Positions 20,246 through 29,948 of a DNA stretch of 64,000 bases are shown piece by piece (the first letter of the stretch is position 1; each line of letters opens with the position of its first letter). A model generated the notes under the pieces. It had not been told where the DNA came from. It worked only from the letters and a program-made list of their open reading frames with translations, and made no database searches. The stretch is from Kangiella sp. HZ709. GTDB lineage: Bacteria; Pseudomonadota; Gammaproteobacteria; Enterobacterales; Kangiellaceae. The stretch is from the NCBI RefSeq assembly GCF_009674675.1, contig NZ_WKJC01000002.1, forward strand, positions 310,001-374,000, in the 5' to 3' direction. A program made the position numbers and the translations under genes.

Positions 20246-20836
20246 ATGAGCAAACCTGTATCGCAAGAAGCACTAGACACCCTCTTTAACAATGCTAGAA
20301 CCTATAATTCGTGGAACCAAGAAGCCGTTTCTGATGATCTAATTAAACAACTGGATGAGCTCGTAAAAATGGGGCCAACATCAGCTAACTGTTGTCCAAT
20401 GCGTGTGGTTTACGTTAAAAGCGAAGAAGCCAAAGCCAAATTAAAAGACTGCCTGATGGAGGGCAATGTTGAAAAAACTATGACAGCACCAGTATGTGCC
20501 ATTATTGGTATGGATATGCAGTTTTATGAGAAGCTGCCGCAACTGTTCCCGCATACAGATGCAAAAAGCTGGTTTGTTGGTAAAGAGAAATTCATTGAAT
20601 CCACTGCCTTTCGAAATTCGAGCTTACAAGGCGGCTATTTTATCATGGCTGCTAGAGCATTAGGCCTGGATTGTGGTCCCATGTCAGGCTTTAGCCCGAA
20701 AAAGATAAATGAGACTTTCTTTGCCGGAACCAGCACTAAAGTTAACTTTTTATGCAACCTCGGTTATGGCACCGAAAAAGACTTATTTCCAAGAAGTCCT
20801 CGCTTAGATTTTGACGAAGCCAACAGCATTGTATAA
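20246..20836 (+). CDS. RutE/HadB-like nitroreductase-family oxidoreductase (malonic semialdehyde reductase type)
   Basis: This 196-residue flavoprotein matches the RutE subgroup of the nitroreductase family: ARTYNSW near residue 16, GPTSANCCPMRVVYV (49-63), FRNSSLQGGYFIMAARALGLDCGPMSGF (about 125-150), and a C-terminal LGYGT. RutE reduces malonic semialdehyde in pyrimidine catabolism, but no other rut gene is near, so it may instead be a general quinone or aldehyde reductase. AGGT precedes the ATG; the gene is followed within 55 bp by a membrane protein gene on the same strand. Confidence 0.83.
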   Translation: MSKPVSQEALDTLFNNARTYNSWNQEAVSDDLIKQLDELVKMGPTSANCCPMRVVYVKSEEAKAKLKDCLMEGNVEKTMTAPVCAIIGMDMQFYEKLPQLFPHTDAKSWFVGKEKFIESTAFRNSSLQGGYFIMAARALGLDCGPMSGFSPKKINETFFAGTSTKVNFLCNLGYGTEKDLFPRSPRLDFDEANSIV

Positions 20837-20888
20837 ATTAAACGAGTATAACTATTAGATTACAACAAAAGATAGAAGGATAAAGACG

Positions 20889-21755
20889 ATGAATGAACAA
20901 GATAATAACCCCTATCAAGCGCCAGAAGCAGATATTCAAACGCCTGAAAATGAAGGTGAACTACTAGCAACCCCTAATACGGTTCCTATTGGCCGCGGCT
21001 TTACATGGCTTGAAAAAGGCATTAGTAATACCTTAAAGCCTCAAATTGGCATGTGGATGTTAATAGGCCTGGTTTACGTCATTATTTCTTTAGTGCTGAA
21101 CTTTATTCCTATTATCAATATGATTGTGCCAACTTTATTGGCTCCAGTATTTGCTGCTGGTTTAGCATTAGGTGCGCATAGAGTTTATACCGGTGAAAAG
21201 CTCGAAATTGGACAGTTGTTTGCAGGCTTCTCCTTACCTCAATCCAGCCAGTTATTCTTGTTTGGCTTGATTACCATTGTTGTCTATATCGCTCTATTTA
21301 TGTTGATGTTTGCTTTTGTAGGGTTTGACTTCATCACTCTCATGATGTCTGGAGATGATCCTGACCCTGCAGTTATTTCATCAATGATGGGGAAATTCAT
21401 TTTACTAATTCCATTAGGACTTATTGCAGGTGTTATTTTCTTACTTGCTTTATGGTTCCCACCAACTTTAATCGGTCTTCATGGTATTTCTGCAATGCAA
21501 GCTTTAAAACTTGGTTTTAAAGGCGCAACTAAAAATATTGGAGCCGTCGTTGTATTCTTATTAATGCTAATAGTCTTAGGTATTGCCGTAGGTATTATTT
21601 TTGCATTACTAATGGGTATTATTGGATTTATCTCACAAACAATGGCTTTAGTTTTAATGTTTATTATTATGATCCCATTGGCGTTATTGGCGGTTGGTTT
21701 CTGGGCAGGCACCACTTACCACGCATACCGTGATATTTTTATCGGTGAAGAGTAA
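20889..21755 (+). CDS. BPSS1780-family multi-pass membrane protein
   Basis: The 288-residue protein begins with a polar NNPYQAPEADIQTP segment typical of this family of uncharacterised inner-membrane proteins, then about six hydrophobic helices from residue 48 onwards, with a cytoplasmic loop containing GHRVYTGEK-like sequence (GAHRVYTGEKLEIGQLF). I cannot assign a function. It has an AGAAGGA ribosome site and may be co-transcribed with the RutE-like gene. A strong bidirectional terminator follows. Confidence 0.75.
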   Translation: MNEQDNNPYQAPEADIQTPENEGELLATPNTVPIGRGFTWLEKGISNTLKPQIGMWMLIGLVYVIISLVLNFIPIINMIVPTLLAPVFAAGLALGAHRVYTGEKLEIGQLFAGFSLPQSSQLFLFGLITIVVYIALFMLMFAFVGFDFITLMMSGDDPDPAVISSMMGKFILLIPLGLIAGVIFLLALWFPPTLIGLHGISAMQALKLGFKGATKNIGAVVVFLLMLIVLGIAVGIIFALLMGIIGFISQTMALVLMFIIMIPLALLAVGFWAGTTYHAYRDIFIGEE

Positions 21756-21780
21756 GCTTTTACTCATAACTTGTTATAAA

Positions 21781-21808
21781 AAAAGAGGAGCTTAGCTCCT
21801 CTTTTTTT
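21781..21808. terminator. Bidirectional terminator
   Basis: AGAGGAGCT (21784-21792), T, AGCTCCTCT (21794-21802), flanked by A-run and T-run. It separates the convergent BPSS1780-family gene and S9 peptidase gene. Confidence 0.92.
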
Positions 21809-21824
21809 ATTTAAAATATATTCA

Positions 21825-24266
21825 TTACTTTAAGTGTTCTTCAAACAAATAGTAAATACGCTTGTACTCATCTAGCCAGCTCGATGGCTCGGTAAAGCCA
21901 TGGGGCTCGATAGGATAAATTGCCGTTTCAAAGTATTGGGTTTTCTCCAGTTCAATCAAGCGCTGCACTAGCCGAACTGTATCTTTAAAAAATACATTAT
22001 CATCAACCATGCCATGAGCAATTAATAAAGGTTTATTTAAGCCTTCTGCAAACTCAATCGGTGAGCTGTTCTCAAAGGCTTCCGGGTCGATTTCAGGAGT
22101 ATTGAGAATATTTGAAGTGTAACCATGATTGTAATGCGCCCAATCGGTCACTGGTCTTAATGAGGCTCCGGCAGCAAAAGCTTCCGGCTCAGTAAATAAA
22201 GCCATAAAGGTTAAGAAACCGCCATAGGAACCTCCATAGATACCCACTTTATCTCTATTAACATTAGTATTGGCCGCCAGCCAATCCGCACCATCACGTA
22301 AATCTATAACTTCTGGTGTGCCCATTTGGCGATAAATAGCGGTTCGCCAATCTCTGCCATAACCCTTTGAAGCACGATAATCCATATCTAAAACGATATA
22401 GCCTTGTTGGGTTAAAAAGGTATGGAACATAAACTCTCTAAAGTACCCTGACCAGCCCTGGTGTGCGTTTTGCAGATAACCGGCACCATGGATAAATATT
22501 ACAGCAGGATATTTGTCTGCTTTAGTCGCATCAAAATCTTTTGGTTTGTAGAGTCTAGAATAAATAGGCTGATCCACTTGGCTCGATGGCACTTCGATAA
22601 ATTCTGGCGTCACCCAATCCATTTCCTTAAATTTTTCAGAAACGGTATTGGTCAATTGAGTTATAGTTTTATTCTCTTTTAACGAAACATGATAAAGCTC
22701 TGTAGGCATAGTCGCCGTTGAATGGCTCACTACTAATTGCTCTCCATCGTTGGCTAAATTGAAACTGTTCAAGCCGCCTAGGTCGGTAACTGCTTCTGTT
22801 GAATTATCACTTAAAGTAACCCGATAAATTTCATAAATGCCCGGATGTTTTTTATTAGCTCGATAATAAAGATAGTTACCAGCAGCCGATAAGCGCACAT
22901 TATTAACGATATAACGACCTTTGGTCAGAGCCGATGTTTTTCGCCCTTTACTTAAATATAAATGGCTGTAGCCGGTTTCTTCGGAAGTGTAATACAGAGT
23001 TTCATTATCCGTCAGCCAGCCAAAATCATTAAAATCCCAATCATTAACCCAAGCACCATCTCGCAGATGATGGATACTCTTTAACTTTTGATTTTTAACT
23101 TCTAAACTCGCAATCCAACGATCTTTGTTATCATCGGAATACAACATAAAGGCAACCTTAGAAGCGTCCTCTGACCAATCGATACCGCCAGTGGCATTCC
23201 ACTTGAAAATTGCGGTGCCTCGCTCACCTTTTCGAGGTTGATACTCTTTACCATTTCTTTTGGCTGTTAAACGTTTAATATCCGCTAACGGATCTTCATC
23301 GATAGTTTCTAAATCCGATAAGTCGATTGGTGTTTTGCTATGATTAACGAGATCCAATAAATATAAAGATTCGTTTCGCGGCTGATAAGTTCCTACTAAC
23401 GGGCGAACCTTATTATTTTTTACATAGCCATCTTCAGTGACGAAGCGCGGCATATTATCGGGCTTGCCTAGTTGCTTGGTTTTTGCATAAGTTCCCAATA
23501 AAAGATAACGACCGTCCGGCGATAATGAAGTAGTGCTAATTTCTACTTTAGAACCCAAATACCAAGGCTTATTAGCCTCAAGATCTGTGGCCGCTTGTAA
23601 CTGCTCTTGTCTTTGCTTTCTATCTTCAGCATTTTTTTGCTGTTTTTGAATATAATCAAAATAACGCGTTTGTTGCTTGCTTAAATAGTCATCGGTTTTC
23701 TTAATGTCAGGGTCATCGCTCAATTTAAATTGGGCAACTTGACTAATAAGACCGGTATTTAAATCAATCGAGTAAAGGTCACTATTCAAGTAAAAAGCAA
23801 CAACATCATTACCAATAAATTGCGGACGAGACTCAATCGCATTGGTTCTGGTCAATTGACGATAATCGCCACTGGATAAATACTTAACCCATATATCACC
23901 CTGACTACTAAATGCTTTTAAGCTATTGTTGGAGTTATAAACTGCTCTGCCCTGATCCAGTTTTATCAGTTCTTTATCGACTACTTTACGCGTGGATTTG
24001 TCGTCTAAATTAACTTGCCACGTGTGCCTGTTGATTGAACCAGTCTCTTTTTGCTGATAGTAAATAGTTTTACCATCATCACTAAAATAAGGATTACTTG
24101 GAGCATTACCTATCCAATCTGGATCTGCCATCACTTGCTCAAGTGTTAAAGGCTTACTAATGGTTTTGGTGACAAGATCTTTTGTAACCGAAGTATCAGC
24201 TATAAGACCATAAGGAACAGATGTGATACTAACAGCGACAAGCATAGCAATTCGGCAATAAATCAT
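21825..24266 (-). CDS. Secreted S9-family prolyl oligopeptidase / dipeptidyl-peptidase
   Basis: The 813-residue enzyme has a signal peptide (about 1-23), an N-terminal beta-propeller (residues 40-560, with WD-like blades such as WSEDASKVAFML and TDNETLYYTSEETG), and a C-terminal alpha/beta hydrolase. The catalytic triad is visible: Ser about 680 in GGSYGGF, Asp about 756 in HGMVDDNVF, and His about 789 in EPHGF. S9 enzymes of this kind cleave short peptides, often after proline, in the periplasm. It is monocistronic. A long Gln/Lys-rich insertion (DYIQKQQKNAEDRKQRQEQ region, about 200-225) looks like a coiled-coil arm. Confidence 0.9.
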   Translation of the reverse strand: MIYCRIAMLVAVSITSVPYGLIADTSVTKDLVTKTISKPLTLEQVMADPDWIGNAPSNPYFSDDGKTIYYQQKETGSINRHTWQVNLDDKSTRKVVDKELIKLDQGRAVYNSNNSLKAFSSQGDIWVKYLSSGDYRQLTRTNAIESRPQFIGNDVVAFYLNSDLYSIDLNTGLISQVAQFKLSDDPDIKKTDDYLSKQQTRYFDYIQKQQKNAEDRKQRQEQLQAATDLEANKPWYLGSKVEISTTSLSPDGRYLLLGTYAKTKQLGKPDNMPRFVTEDGYVKNNKVRPLVGTYQPRNESLYLLDLVNHSKTPIDLSDLETIDEDPLADIKRLTAKRNGKEYQPRKGERGTAIFKWNATGGIDWSEDASKVAFMLYSDDNKDRWIASLEVKNQKLKSIHHLRDGAWVNDWDFNDFGWLTDNETLYYTSEETGYSHLYLSKGRKTSALTKGRYIVNNVRLSAAGNYLYYRANKKHPGIYEIYRVTLSDNSTEAVTDLGGLNSFNLANDGEQLVVSHSTATMPTELYHVSLKENKTITQLTNTVSEKFKEMDWVTPEFIEVPSSQVDQPIYSRLYKPKDFDATKADKYPAVIFIHGAGYLQNAHQGWSGYFREFMFHTFLTQQGYIVLDMDYRASKGYGRDWRTAIYRQMGTPEVIDLRDGADWLAANTNVNRDKVGIYGGSYGGFLTFMALFTEPEAFAAGASLRPVTDWAHYNHGYTSNILNTPEIDPEAFENSSPIEFAEGLNKPLLIAHGMVDDNVFFKDTVRLVQRLIELEKTQYFETAIYPIEPHGFTEPSSWLDEYKRIYYLFEEHLK

Positions 24267-24448
24267 TGGGACTCTCTTTTGCTTTAAAGTGGGACAAGGG
24301 GCGTATAATCAAGCATTTAGCTTACTTGGCAGATAGATGATGTCAAGCGTTATCAAGAGACCTATATCGAGGCCACAAACGGTTTGAGATTTTTTGTACT
24401 CCTCAGTAAGATAAGCCTCTAAATTACCACTTAACCCTAGAGTTAATT

Positions 24449-26182
24449 ATGTCTAAGAAAACTATTACTAACAGCTTAGCTTTGCTCTTAAGCTTTAGTT
24501 TATTGGCTGCCTGTGAAAAAGCAGAGAAACCAGAAGTAAAGCCTGAGGCAATGCCTACAAAAGCTGAAACCAATTCAGATCAAGACAAGATACAAAAAAC
24601 GACTAATACAGTTGTGAAAAGTAACTTCGAAGAAGTCTATAACAGCTTTGACTTGGATTTTTACAAAGCTAACGTCAAAATTTTAGCTTCCGATGACTTT
24701 ACTGGTCGTGAGCCCGCTACTGAAGGCGGCAAAAAAACCACTGACTTTATTACTGAACAGTTTAAAAATGCTGGCCTAATGCCAGGTAATGGCGATAGTT
24801 ATTTGCAGCAAGTTCCTCTTATTAGCATTGAAGCTGATGCCAATATGGAATTAACGCTCGGAGATGAGAAATTAAAATATTTCGATGAGTTTGTTGCCGG
24901 CACCTCTAAATCTGTTGAAAGAGCAGAACTGAAAGATTCTGAGTTAGTCTTTGTTGGTTACGGTGTGGTTGCACCTGAGTATGGTTGGAATGATTATGCT
25001 GGCATCGATATGAAAGGTAAAACTGCGGTTATCTTAGTCAATGACCCAGGCTTTATGACCGAAGATCCTGAGTTATTCCAAGGGCGTACCATGACTTACT
25101 ATGGACGCTGGACTTATAAATATGAAGAAGCTGGTCGTCAAGGCGCAGCTGGCGCAATCATTGTACACGATACAGCGCCAGCATCTTATGGCTGGGGCGT
25201 GGTTTCAAATAGCTGGTCAGGCGCACAATATCAACTAGCTGATGCTGGCGATGAACCAAAGCCAGACGTAGAAGCTTGGATCACTCTAGACAAGGCTAAA
25301 GCCTTATTTAAGCGTTCTGGATTAGATTTTGAGAAAGAGCAAGCTAAAGCTCTTACCCGAGAATTCCAACCGGTGACTTTAGATCAAACAGCTTCAGTCG
25401 CCTTTACTAATAGTATCAAGCGTTCTCAATCAGCCAATGTTATCGCAACTTTAAAAGGCTCCGAGAAACCTGAAGAACATGTGATCTATATGGGACATTG
25501 GGATCATTTAGGTTTAAAAGCGCACTTTGAAGGCGATCAAATTTTCAATGGCGCGATTGATAATGCCACAGGTATCTCTGGTATTATTAGTATTGCCAAA
25601 GCCTTTAATAAAGTGAACATTAAGCCTAAGCGCTCAGTAACCTTTATGGCGATTACTGCTGAAGAACAAGGCTTATTGGGTTCAAAATATTTCGCTGCTA
25701 ACCCTACTGTTACGACTAAAAATATTGTTGGTGCCTTCAATATCGATAGTATGAATGTTAGCGGCCGAGTCAATGATCTCACTGTGGTTGGTTTTGGTAA
25801 ATCAGAACTCGAGCAATACGTAACAAAAGCCGCTAAACGTCAAAATCGAGTGACTAAAGTAGAAGCCGATCCAAGTCGCGGTGGTTATTATCGTTCTGAT
25901 CATTTCAGTTTAGCTAAAAAAGGCGTTCCAGCAATTTTTGCAGGCGGTGGTTCTGACTTTGTAGAAGAAGACAAAGCTATGGCAGAAAAATGGAATGCTT
26001 TACGCGGAAAATGCTACCACCAGCTATGTGACGAATATCAAGAAGGCTGGGCTTGGAATGCGGCTATGCAAGATGTAAAAATCTTATTTGAAGCAGGTTA
26101 TCTTTTAAGCACCGATAACAATTATCCAAATTGGTATAAAGGCACTGAATTTAAAGCGATTAGAGATAAAGATCGTCAATAA
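24449..26182 (+). CDS. M28-family zinc aminopeptidase lipoprotein
   Basis: The 577-residue protein carries a lipobox (LLAAC, Cys about 22) and so is membrane-anchored outside the cytoplasm. A PA-like domain (about 150-290: VFVGYGVVAPEYGWNDYAG, GKTAVILVNDPG) is inserted before the catalytic core. Zinc-ligand motifs are in order: GHWDHLG (about 350), NGAIDNATG, AITAEEQGLLGSKYF (Glu about 404-405), NIDSMN (about 430) and SDHFSLAKKGVPAIF (about 490). These di-zinc exopeptidases trim N-terminal residues from peptides and would complement the neighbouring divergent S9 peptidase. Confidence 0.9.
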   Translation: MSKKTITNSLALLLSFSLLAACEKAEKPEVKPEAMPTKAETNSDQDKIQKTTNTVVKSNFEEVYNSFDLDFYKANVKILASDDFTGREPATEGGKKTTDFITEQFKNAGLMPGNGDSYLQQVPLISIEADANMELTLGDEKLKYFDEFVAGTSKSVERAELKDSELVFVGYGVVAPEYGWNDYAGIDMKGKTAVILVNDPGFMTEDPELFQGRTMTYYGRWTYKYEEAGRQGAAGAIIVHDTAPASYGWGVVSNSWSGAQYQLADAGDEPKPDVEAWITLDKAKALFKRSGLDFEKEQAKALTREFQPVTLDQTASVAFTNSIKRSQSANVIATLKGSEKPEEHVIYMGHWDHLGLKAHFEGDQIFNGAIDNATGISGIISIAKAFNKVNIKPKRSVTFMAITAEEQGLLGSKYFAANPTVTTKNIVGAFNIDSMNVSGRVNDLTVVGFGKSELEQYVTKAAKRQNRVTKVEADPSRGGYYRSDHFSLAKKGVPAIFAGGGSDFVEEDKAMAEKWNALRGKCYHQLCDEYQEGWAWNAAMQDVKILFEAGYLLSTDNNYPNWYKGTEFKAIRDKDRQ

Positions 26183-26204
26183 ACTCTATACAAATTTCCT
26201 CAAT

Positions 26205-26231
26205 AAAAAAGCACCTCTTGGTGCTTTTTTA
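26205..26231. terminator. Bidirectional terminator
   Basis: AAAAAAGCACC (26205-26215), TCTT, GGTGCTTTTTT (26220-26230). It separates the convergent M28 and SDR genes. Confidence 0.92.
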
Positions 26232-26268
26232 TTAGTTGATGTAACTCAGTAATCTTCTGTTTACAGCC

Positions 26269-27060
26269 TTAAGTAACTTTTGCTTTTCTTATCATTCGAG
26301 CAAATATTTTCGGCAAGAAACGCTTGATGTAAACCGCATAGGTTTCTTTACCGCCAATAAAGGCTTCATCTTTTTTTGCGAGATAAGCTTTAATGATTTT
26401 CTTAGCGCAAACGCTGGCATCCATTCCATTGTTTTGCGCATCATCCATCTTATTTTGCTCAGAACCATCCGCTAACAAAGCTTTGTATGTAATATTGGTT
26501 TTAATAAAGCCAGGGTAGACCGTCATAAATTGAACACCTGTACCGGAAAGCTCTGCGCGTAAACTATCCATATAGGCAGTAATCGCATGCTTGGAAGCTG
26601 AATAAGCAGAGCGCAATGGCGTAGTAAACTTTCCAACTAAGCTACTCACAGTAACAATTCCGCCAGATTTATTAGCCACTAAATGTGGCAACAAAGCTTG
26701 GCTTAAAGCAACGGTTCCCAAATAATTTATTTCCATCAAGCGACGATGAACCGATAGTTGTGTATCAAGCACTGGCGCTCTTTGGCTTAAACCTGCATTG
26801 TTAATTAATAAGTCTATCTTTCCAACGTTCGAAACCACTGAGTCAACCAAATTTTGAAATTCGGTATTTACAGCAAGATCTAAAGGTACAATGATATGTT
26901 GCTCGCTATTTTCACAAGCCTCTCTCACTCTACCTAACTCTTTTTCACGCCTAGCCGATAAAATAAGTTTCGCGCCCAGTTTGGCAAACTCGTATGCCAA
27001 GGCCTCACCAATGCCAGAAGAAGCCCCTGTAATCCAAACTGTTTTGTTAGTAAATGTCAT
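26269..27060 (-). CDS. Short-chain dehydrogenase/reductase
   Basis: This classical SDR (263 residues from ATG 27060) has the NAD(P)-binding TGASSGIG (about 12-19), the NNAG motif (about 87), and the catalytic Ser-Tyr-Lys set with YSASK (about 153-157). A C-terminal basic tail (KRFLPKIFARMIRKAK) suggests membrane association, as in the DltE/YqjQ-like SDRs. A GTG 15 bp further up is in frame, but neither has a strong ribosome site; the ATG fits family length better. The substrate is unknown. Confidence 0.85.
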   Translation of the reverse strand: MTFTNKTVWITGASSGIGEALAYEFAKLGAKLILSARREKELGRVREACENSEQHIIVPLDLAVNTEFQNLVDSVVSNVGKIDLLINNAGLSQRAPVLDTQLSVHRRLMEINYLGTVALSQALLPHLVANKSGGIVTVSSLVGKFTTPLRSAYSASKHAITAYMDSLRAELSGTGVQFMTVYPGFIKTNITYKALLADGSEQNKMDDAQNNGMDASVCAKKIIKAYLAKKDEAFIGGKETYAVYIKRFLPKIFARMIRKAKVT

Positions 27061-27191
27061 AAATAATATCGTCACTAAATCATGATTATTTATAACCTAA
27101 TTCTATAGCTCCGACCACTTCTAATTTCTTTTATAAAGAATCCCAGCCATGATATAAAAGCTGCGCTTTTTAAGAATAATAAGGACAAACT

Positions 27192-28481
27192 ATGTCAGAT
27201 ACCATTTTTCAAGATGCACTTACCAGAGTCAAAAACATCGGTGAAAGTGCTAACGTCAGCAAAGAAGTAATTAATGCTTTAATGCATCCAATGCGCACCA
27301 TGACAGCGTCGCTACCTGTTCGTATGGACGATGGCTCTACGGAATATTTTACCGGTTATCGTTGCCGTTATAACAATGCGCTAGGCCCAACCAAAGGTGG
27401 TATCCGTTTTCATCCAGATGTGAACTTAGCCGAGGTTCAAGCTCTGGCATTATGGATGAGCATCAAATGTGCCGTAGTTGGTCTACCCTATGGTGGCGGT
27501 AAAGGTGGCGTAACGGTGGATCCAAAAAAGCTATCTCGCATGGAGCTTGAGCGTTTATCACGTTCATATGTTCGCCAAATGGCTGATGTCATCAGTCCTG
27601 AAAGAGATATACCTGCACCTGACGTCTATACCAATGAACGAATTATGGGTTGGATGATGGACGAGTATGAAGCCATTACCCGTAAGAAAGCGCCAGGAGT
27701 CATTACCGGTAAACCTATTAGTTTAGGTGGTAGTTTAGGTCGTGATGATGCCACCGGCCGCGGTGCTTACCTTTGTATTTTAGAGCTTGAAACTAAACAT
27801 AGTTGGCAACCCTCAGATATTACCGTTGCGGTTCAAGGTTTTGGTAATGGCGGTTACCATGCTGCACGTTTATTGCATGAGCGTGGTTATAAGATCGTTG
27901 CTATCAGTGACTCTAAGGGTGGTATCCACTCTAAGAACGGATTCGATGTACCCAGTATCTATGAAGAAAAACAACGTTCACGTCAAGTTCGGGCCGTTTA
28001 TTGCAATCATTCAGTTTGCGAGCAGGTAGAGCATCAACCAATTTCCAACGAAGAGTTACTCGAGCTGGATGTGGACATTTTAATACCTGCGGCATTAGAT
28101 GGCGTTATTGGAAGTCATAATATTGATAATATCAAAGCTAGCTATATCGTTGAAGTTGCTAATGGACCTGTCTTATCCGATGTGGACGACGTGCTACATG
28201 AGAAAGGCATCCACGTGATCCCTGATGTCTTGGCAAATGCTGGTGGTGTGACGGTTTCCTACTTTGAGTGGGTGCAAAACCGCTCTGGCTATGCCTGGGA
28301 GTTGACTGATGTCCACGAACGTCTTGGTAAGATCATGTCTAAGGCATTCAATCAAATTTGGGAGCTTGCTAAAGCTGAAAATCGCAGCATGAGAAATGCC
28401 GCTTACACTGTCGCAATGCGCCGTATTGGTGAAGCCATTGAAGCCCATGGCACTCGTGACTATTTCGATACCGACGCATAA
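27192..28481 (+). CDS. Glu/Leu/Phe/Val dehydrogenase (NAD-type glutamate dehydrogenase)
   Basis: The 429-residue enzyme is of the RocG/GudB length class and interconverts glutamate and 2-oxoglutarate plus ammonia. Motifs are intact: GPTKGGIRFHPDV (about 64), KCAVVGLPYGGGKGGV with the catalytic lysine (about 100), ERDIPAPDVYTNE (about 138), and the Rossmann GFGNGGYHAARLL (about 216-228). Its size and sequence suggest a catabolic NAD enzyme, which would deaminate glutamate from amino-acid degradation such as the hydroxyproline and arginine/citrulline routes encoded nearby. It is monocistronic with a perfect terminator. Confidence 0.92.
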   Translation: MSDTIFQDALTRVKNIGESANVSKEVINALMHPMRTMTASLPVRMDDGSTEYFTGYRCRYNNALGPTKGGIRFHPDVNLAEVQALALWMSIKCAVVGLPYGGGKGGVTVDPKKLSRMELERLSRSYVRQMADVISPERDIPAPDVYTNERIMGWMMDEYEAITRKKAPGVITGKPISLGGSLGRDDATGRGAYLCILELETKHSWQPSDITVAVQGFGNGGYHAARLLHERGYKIVAISDSKGGIHSKNGFDVPSIYEEKQRSRQVRAVYCNHSVCEQVEHQPISNEELLELDVDILIPAALDGVIGSHNIDNIKASYIVEVANGPVLSDVDDVLHEKGIHVIPDVLANAGGVTVSYFEWVQNRSGYAWELTDVHERLGKIMSKAFNQIWELAKAENRSMRNAAYTVAMRRIGEAIEAHGTRDYFDTDA

Positions 28482-28498
28482 ATTATAAAACATAAAGA

Positions 28499-28532
28499 AA
28501 AAGGCTGACTCCGTTGGAAGTCAGCCTTTTTT
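28499..28532. terminator. Bidirectional terminator
   Basis: AAGGCTGACT (28501-28510) and AGTCAGCCTT (28519-28528) form a perfect 10-bp stem flanked by A-run and T-run, between gdh (+) and the LysR gene (-). Confidence 0.92.
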
Positions 28533-28557
28533 GTCTTTAGCTACTTTTTATGCATTA

Positions 28558-29463
28558 TCAAAAGAAAATTTCGTCTTCAGAATCATCGTTAACTTTCGAT
28601 AAGAGCCATTCTCTGAAAGCAACAATCTTAGGTCGATCATGAGAGTTTTCAGGGCAGACCAAATCGTAGGAGTAACCACTATCTAGAATAATATCAAAAG
28701 GAGCCACTAAGCGCCCTGATTCTAAATCCATCTGAGATAAAACGCTATGTCCCATGGCGATGCCTTGTCCGTGACGAGCAGCCTGCAATACCATTCCCGA
28801 GTGACTGAAAACAGTCCCATGCGCTAAATCAACACCATCAACTTGCGCATGCTTTAACCAGCTTCGCCATTCATCGGTAGATATATCGTGCAGCAAGGTA
28901 TGATTTTTTAAATCTTCTGGCTTCTCCACTGGCTTTTTGTCCAACAATTGTGGCGAGCACACTGGCATTAAATGCTCCTCAAATAAGCGATCGGAAATTA
29001 AATTATCGTAATCACCTTTGCCATAATAAACAGCTACATCAACATCTTCTCTGACAAAATCAACTTCTGTATCAGAAGCTTTAATACGTACATCAATATC
29101 AGGGTACAACTCATTAAACTCAGCCAATCTTGGCACCAGCCATAAAGTGGCAAAAGTAGGTATCACGCTTACAGTCAAGGATCCTGTCGCACCTTTTGCT
29201 TTCACCTGCTCAGTGGCATTGATAAGTTTTTCAAACACATCGCGAATTTTGGGCCAATACAACTGACCTTCATCGGTTAATAAGAGTTTACGATTACGTC
29301 TAATAAACAATTGAATACCCAAAAAATCCTCTAAAGATTTAATTTGGTGGCTGATGGCAGCTTGAGTGACAAATAACTCTTCCGCTGCTTTAGTAAAACT
29401 TAAATGTCTCGCAGCGACTTCGAAAGCTCGTAAGCTATTGAGTGGTGGTAACTTTCTTGGCAT
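28558..29463 (-). CDS. LysR-family regulator (GcvA-like)
   Basis: The 301-residue regulator has an N-terminal winged HTH beginning LPPLNSLRAFEVAARHLSFTKAAEEL, typical of the GcvA/AmpR branch, and a periplasmic-binding-like effector domain (about 95-300). I chose ATG 29463, which has AGGAG 6 nt upstream; a longer in-frame start at 29511 lacks one. It is divergent from ctlX and convergent with gdh, so either could be its target. The effector is unknown. Confidence 0.9.
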   Translation of the reverse strand: MPRKLPPLNSLRAFEVAARHLSFTKAAEELFVTQAAISHQIKSLEDFLGIQLFIRRNRKLLLTDEGQLYWPKIRDVFEKLINATEQVKAKGATGSLTVSVIPTFATLWLVPRLAEFNELYPDIDVRIKASDTEVDFVREDVDVAVYYGKGDYDNLISDRLFEEHLMPVCSPQLLDKKPVEKPEDLKNHTLLHDISTDEWRSWLKHAQVDGVDLAHGTVFSHSGMVLQAARHGQGIAMGHSVLSQMDLESGRLVAPFDIILDSGYSYDLVCPENSHDRPKIVAFREWLLSKVNDDSEDEIFF

Positions 29464-29948
29464 CTTTGCTCCTAGCAATAACCAGCGATTAGTTTTTTTA
29501 ATGCTTCGCATTAAAATTTATCGTTTGAAACTGGTCAAACAAGTGATTAAAATTTGCACTACAGTTGAGGTGCAGCAATTAATCTTTTCTAAATACCATT
29601 GTATAACAAAGGTTTAAGAAAAGCTTCATGCTCCTTGCTAAAGTCCAAAGAACTGTGAAGTGAGTTCATTTTGGCAAAGTTTAACCTTAAAGATCAAATG
29701 TTTTATTAAGTTTTTTAATCGATTTAATAACTTTTTAAAGATTTGAACTTGTTAGTTTGGTTTTCATGTTTTACATGGATGTTTTGTAGTTAGTTAGAGT
29801 TTTTTCATAGATTGACTCCTTAATTAGCGAAACTGGCATTGTTATACCTACCCCCATTTGGTTTTATGTCCAGATATTGCTAATAAATACGGCTTGCAAC
29901 TTGCAAGCCTTTTTTTTATCTTGCCTAAAACTATTAATTGAAAACACT
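29464..29948. promoter_or_regulatory. 485-bp divergent region between LysR gene and ctlX
   Basis: No protein gene is evident here; the longest ATG ORFs are under 15 codons. The region is very AT-rich (long T and A tracts at 29700-29760 suggest bent DNA). GTTTGA-N6-TCAAAC (29523-29540) is a palindrome close to the LysR start. A weak promoter (TTAATT 29820-29825, 17 bp, TATACC 29843-29848) lies upstream of the terminator at 29891-29917. Confidence 0.4.
29891..29918 (+). terminator. Terminator/attenuator 31 nt upstream of ctlX
   Basis: GGCTTGCAA (29891-29899), C, TTGCAAGCC (29901-29909), then eight T. It is a textbook intrinsic terminator pointing toward ctlX, with no gene before it. It must end a short RNA or attenuate ctlX transcription. 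Confidence 0.85.

Noticed and set aside
20246-20836. rut operon (pyrimidine degradation)
   Set aside because: Only a RutE-like gene is present; none of the other rut genes is nearby.
29523-29540. GTTTGA-N6-TCAAAC palindrome as a LysR operator
   Set aside because: It lacks the T-N11-A LysR pattern and a paired activation site; such palindromes are common in AT-rich DNA.
29866-29883. Five-codon ORF (MSRYC) with an Arg codon before the ctlX terminator as a leader peptide
   Set aside because: It is too short, has no ribosome site, and no competing antiterminator is apparent.
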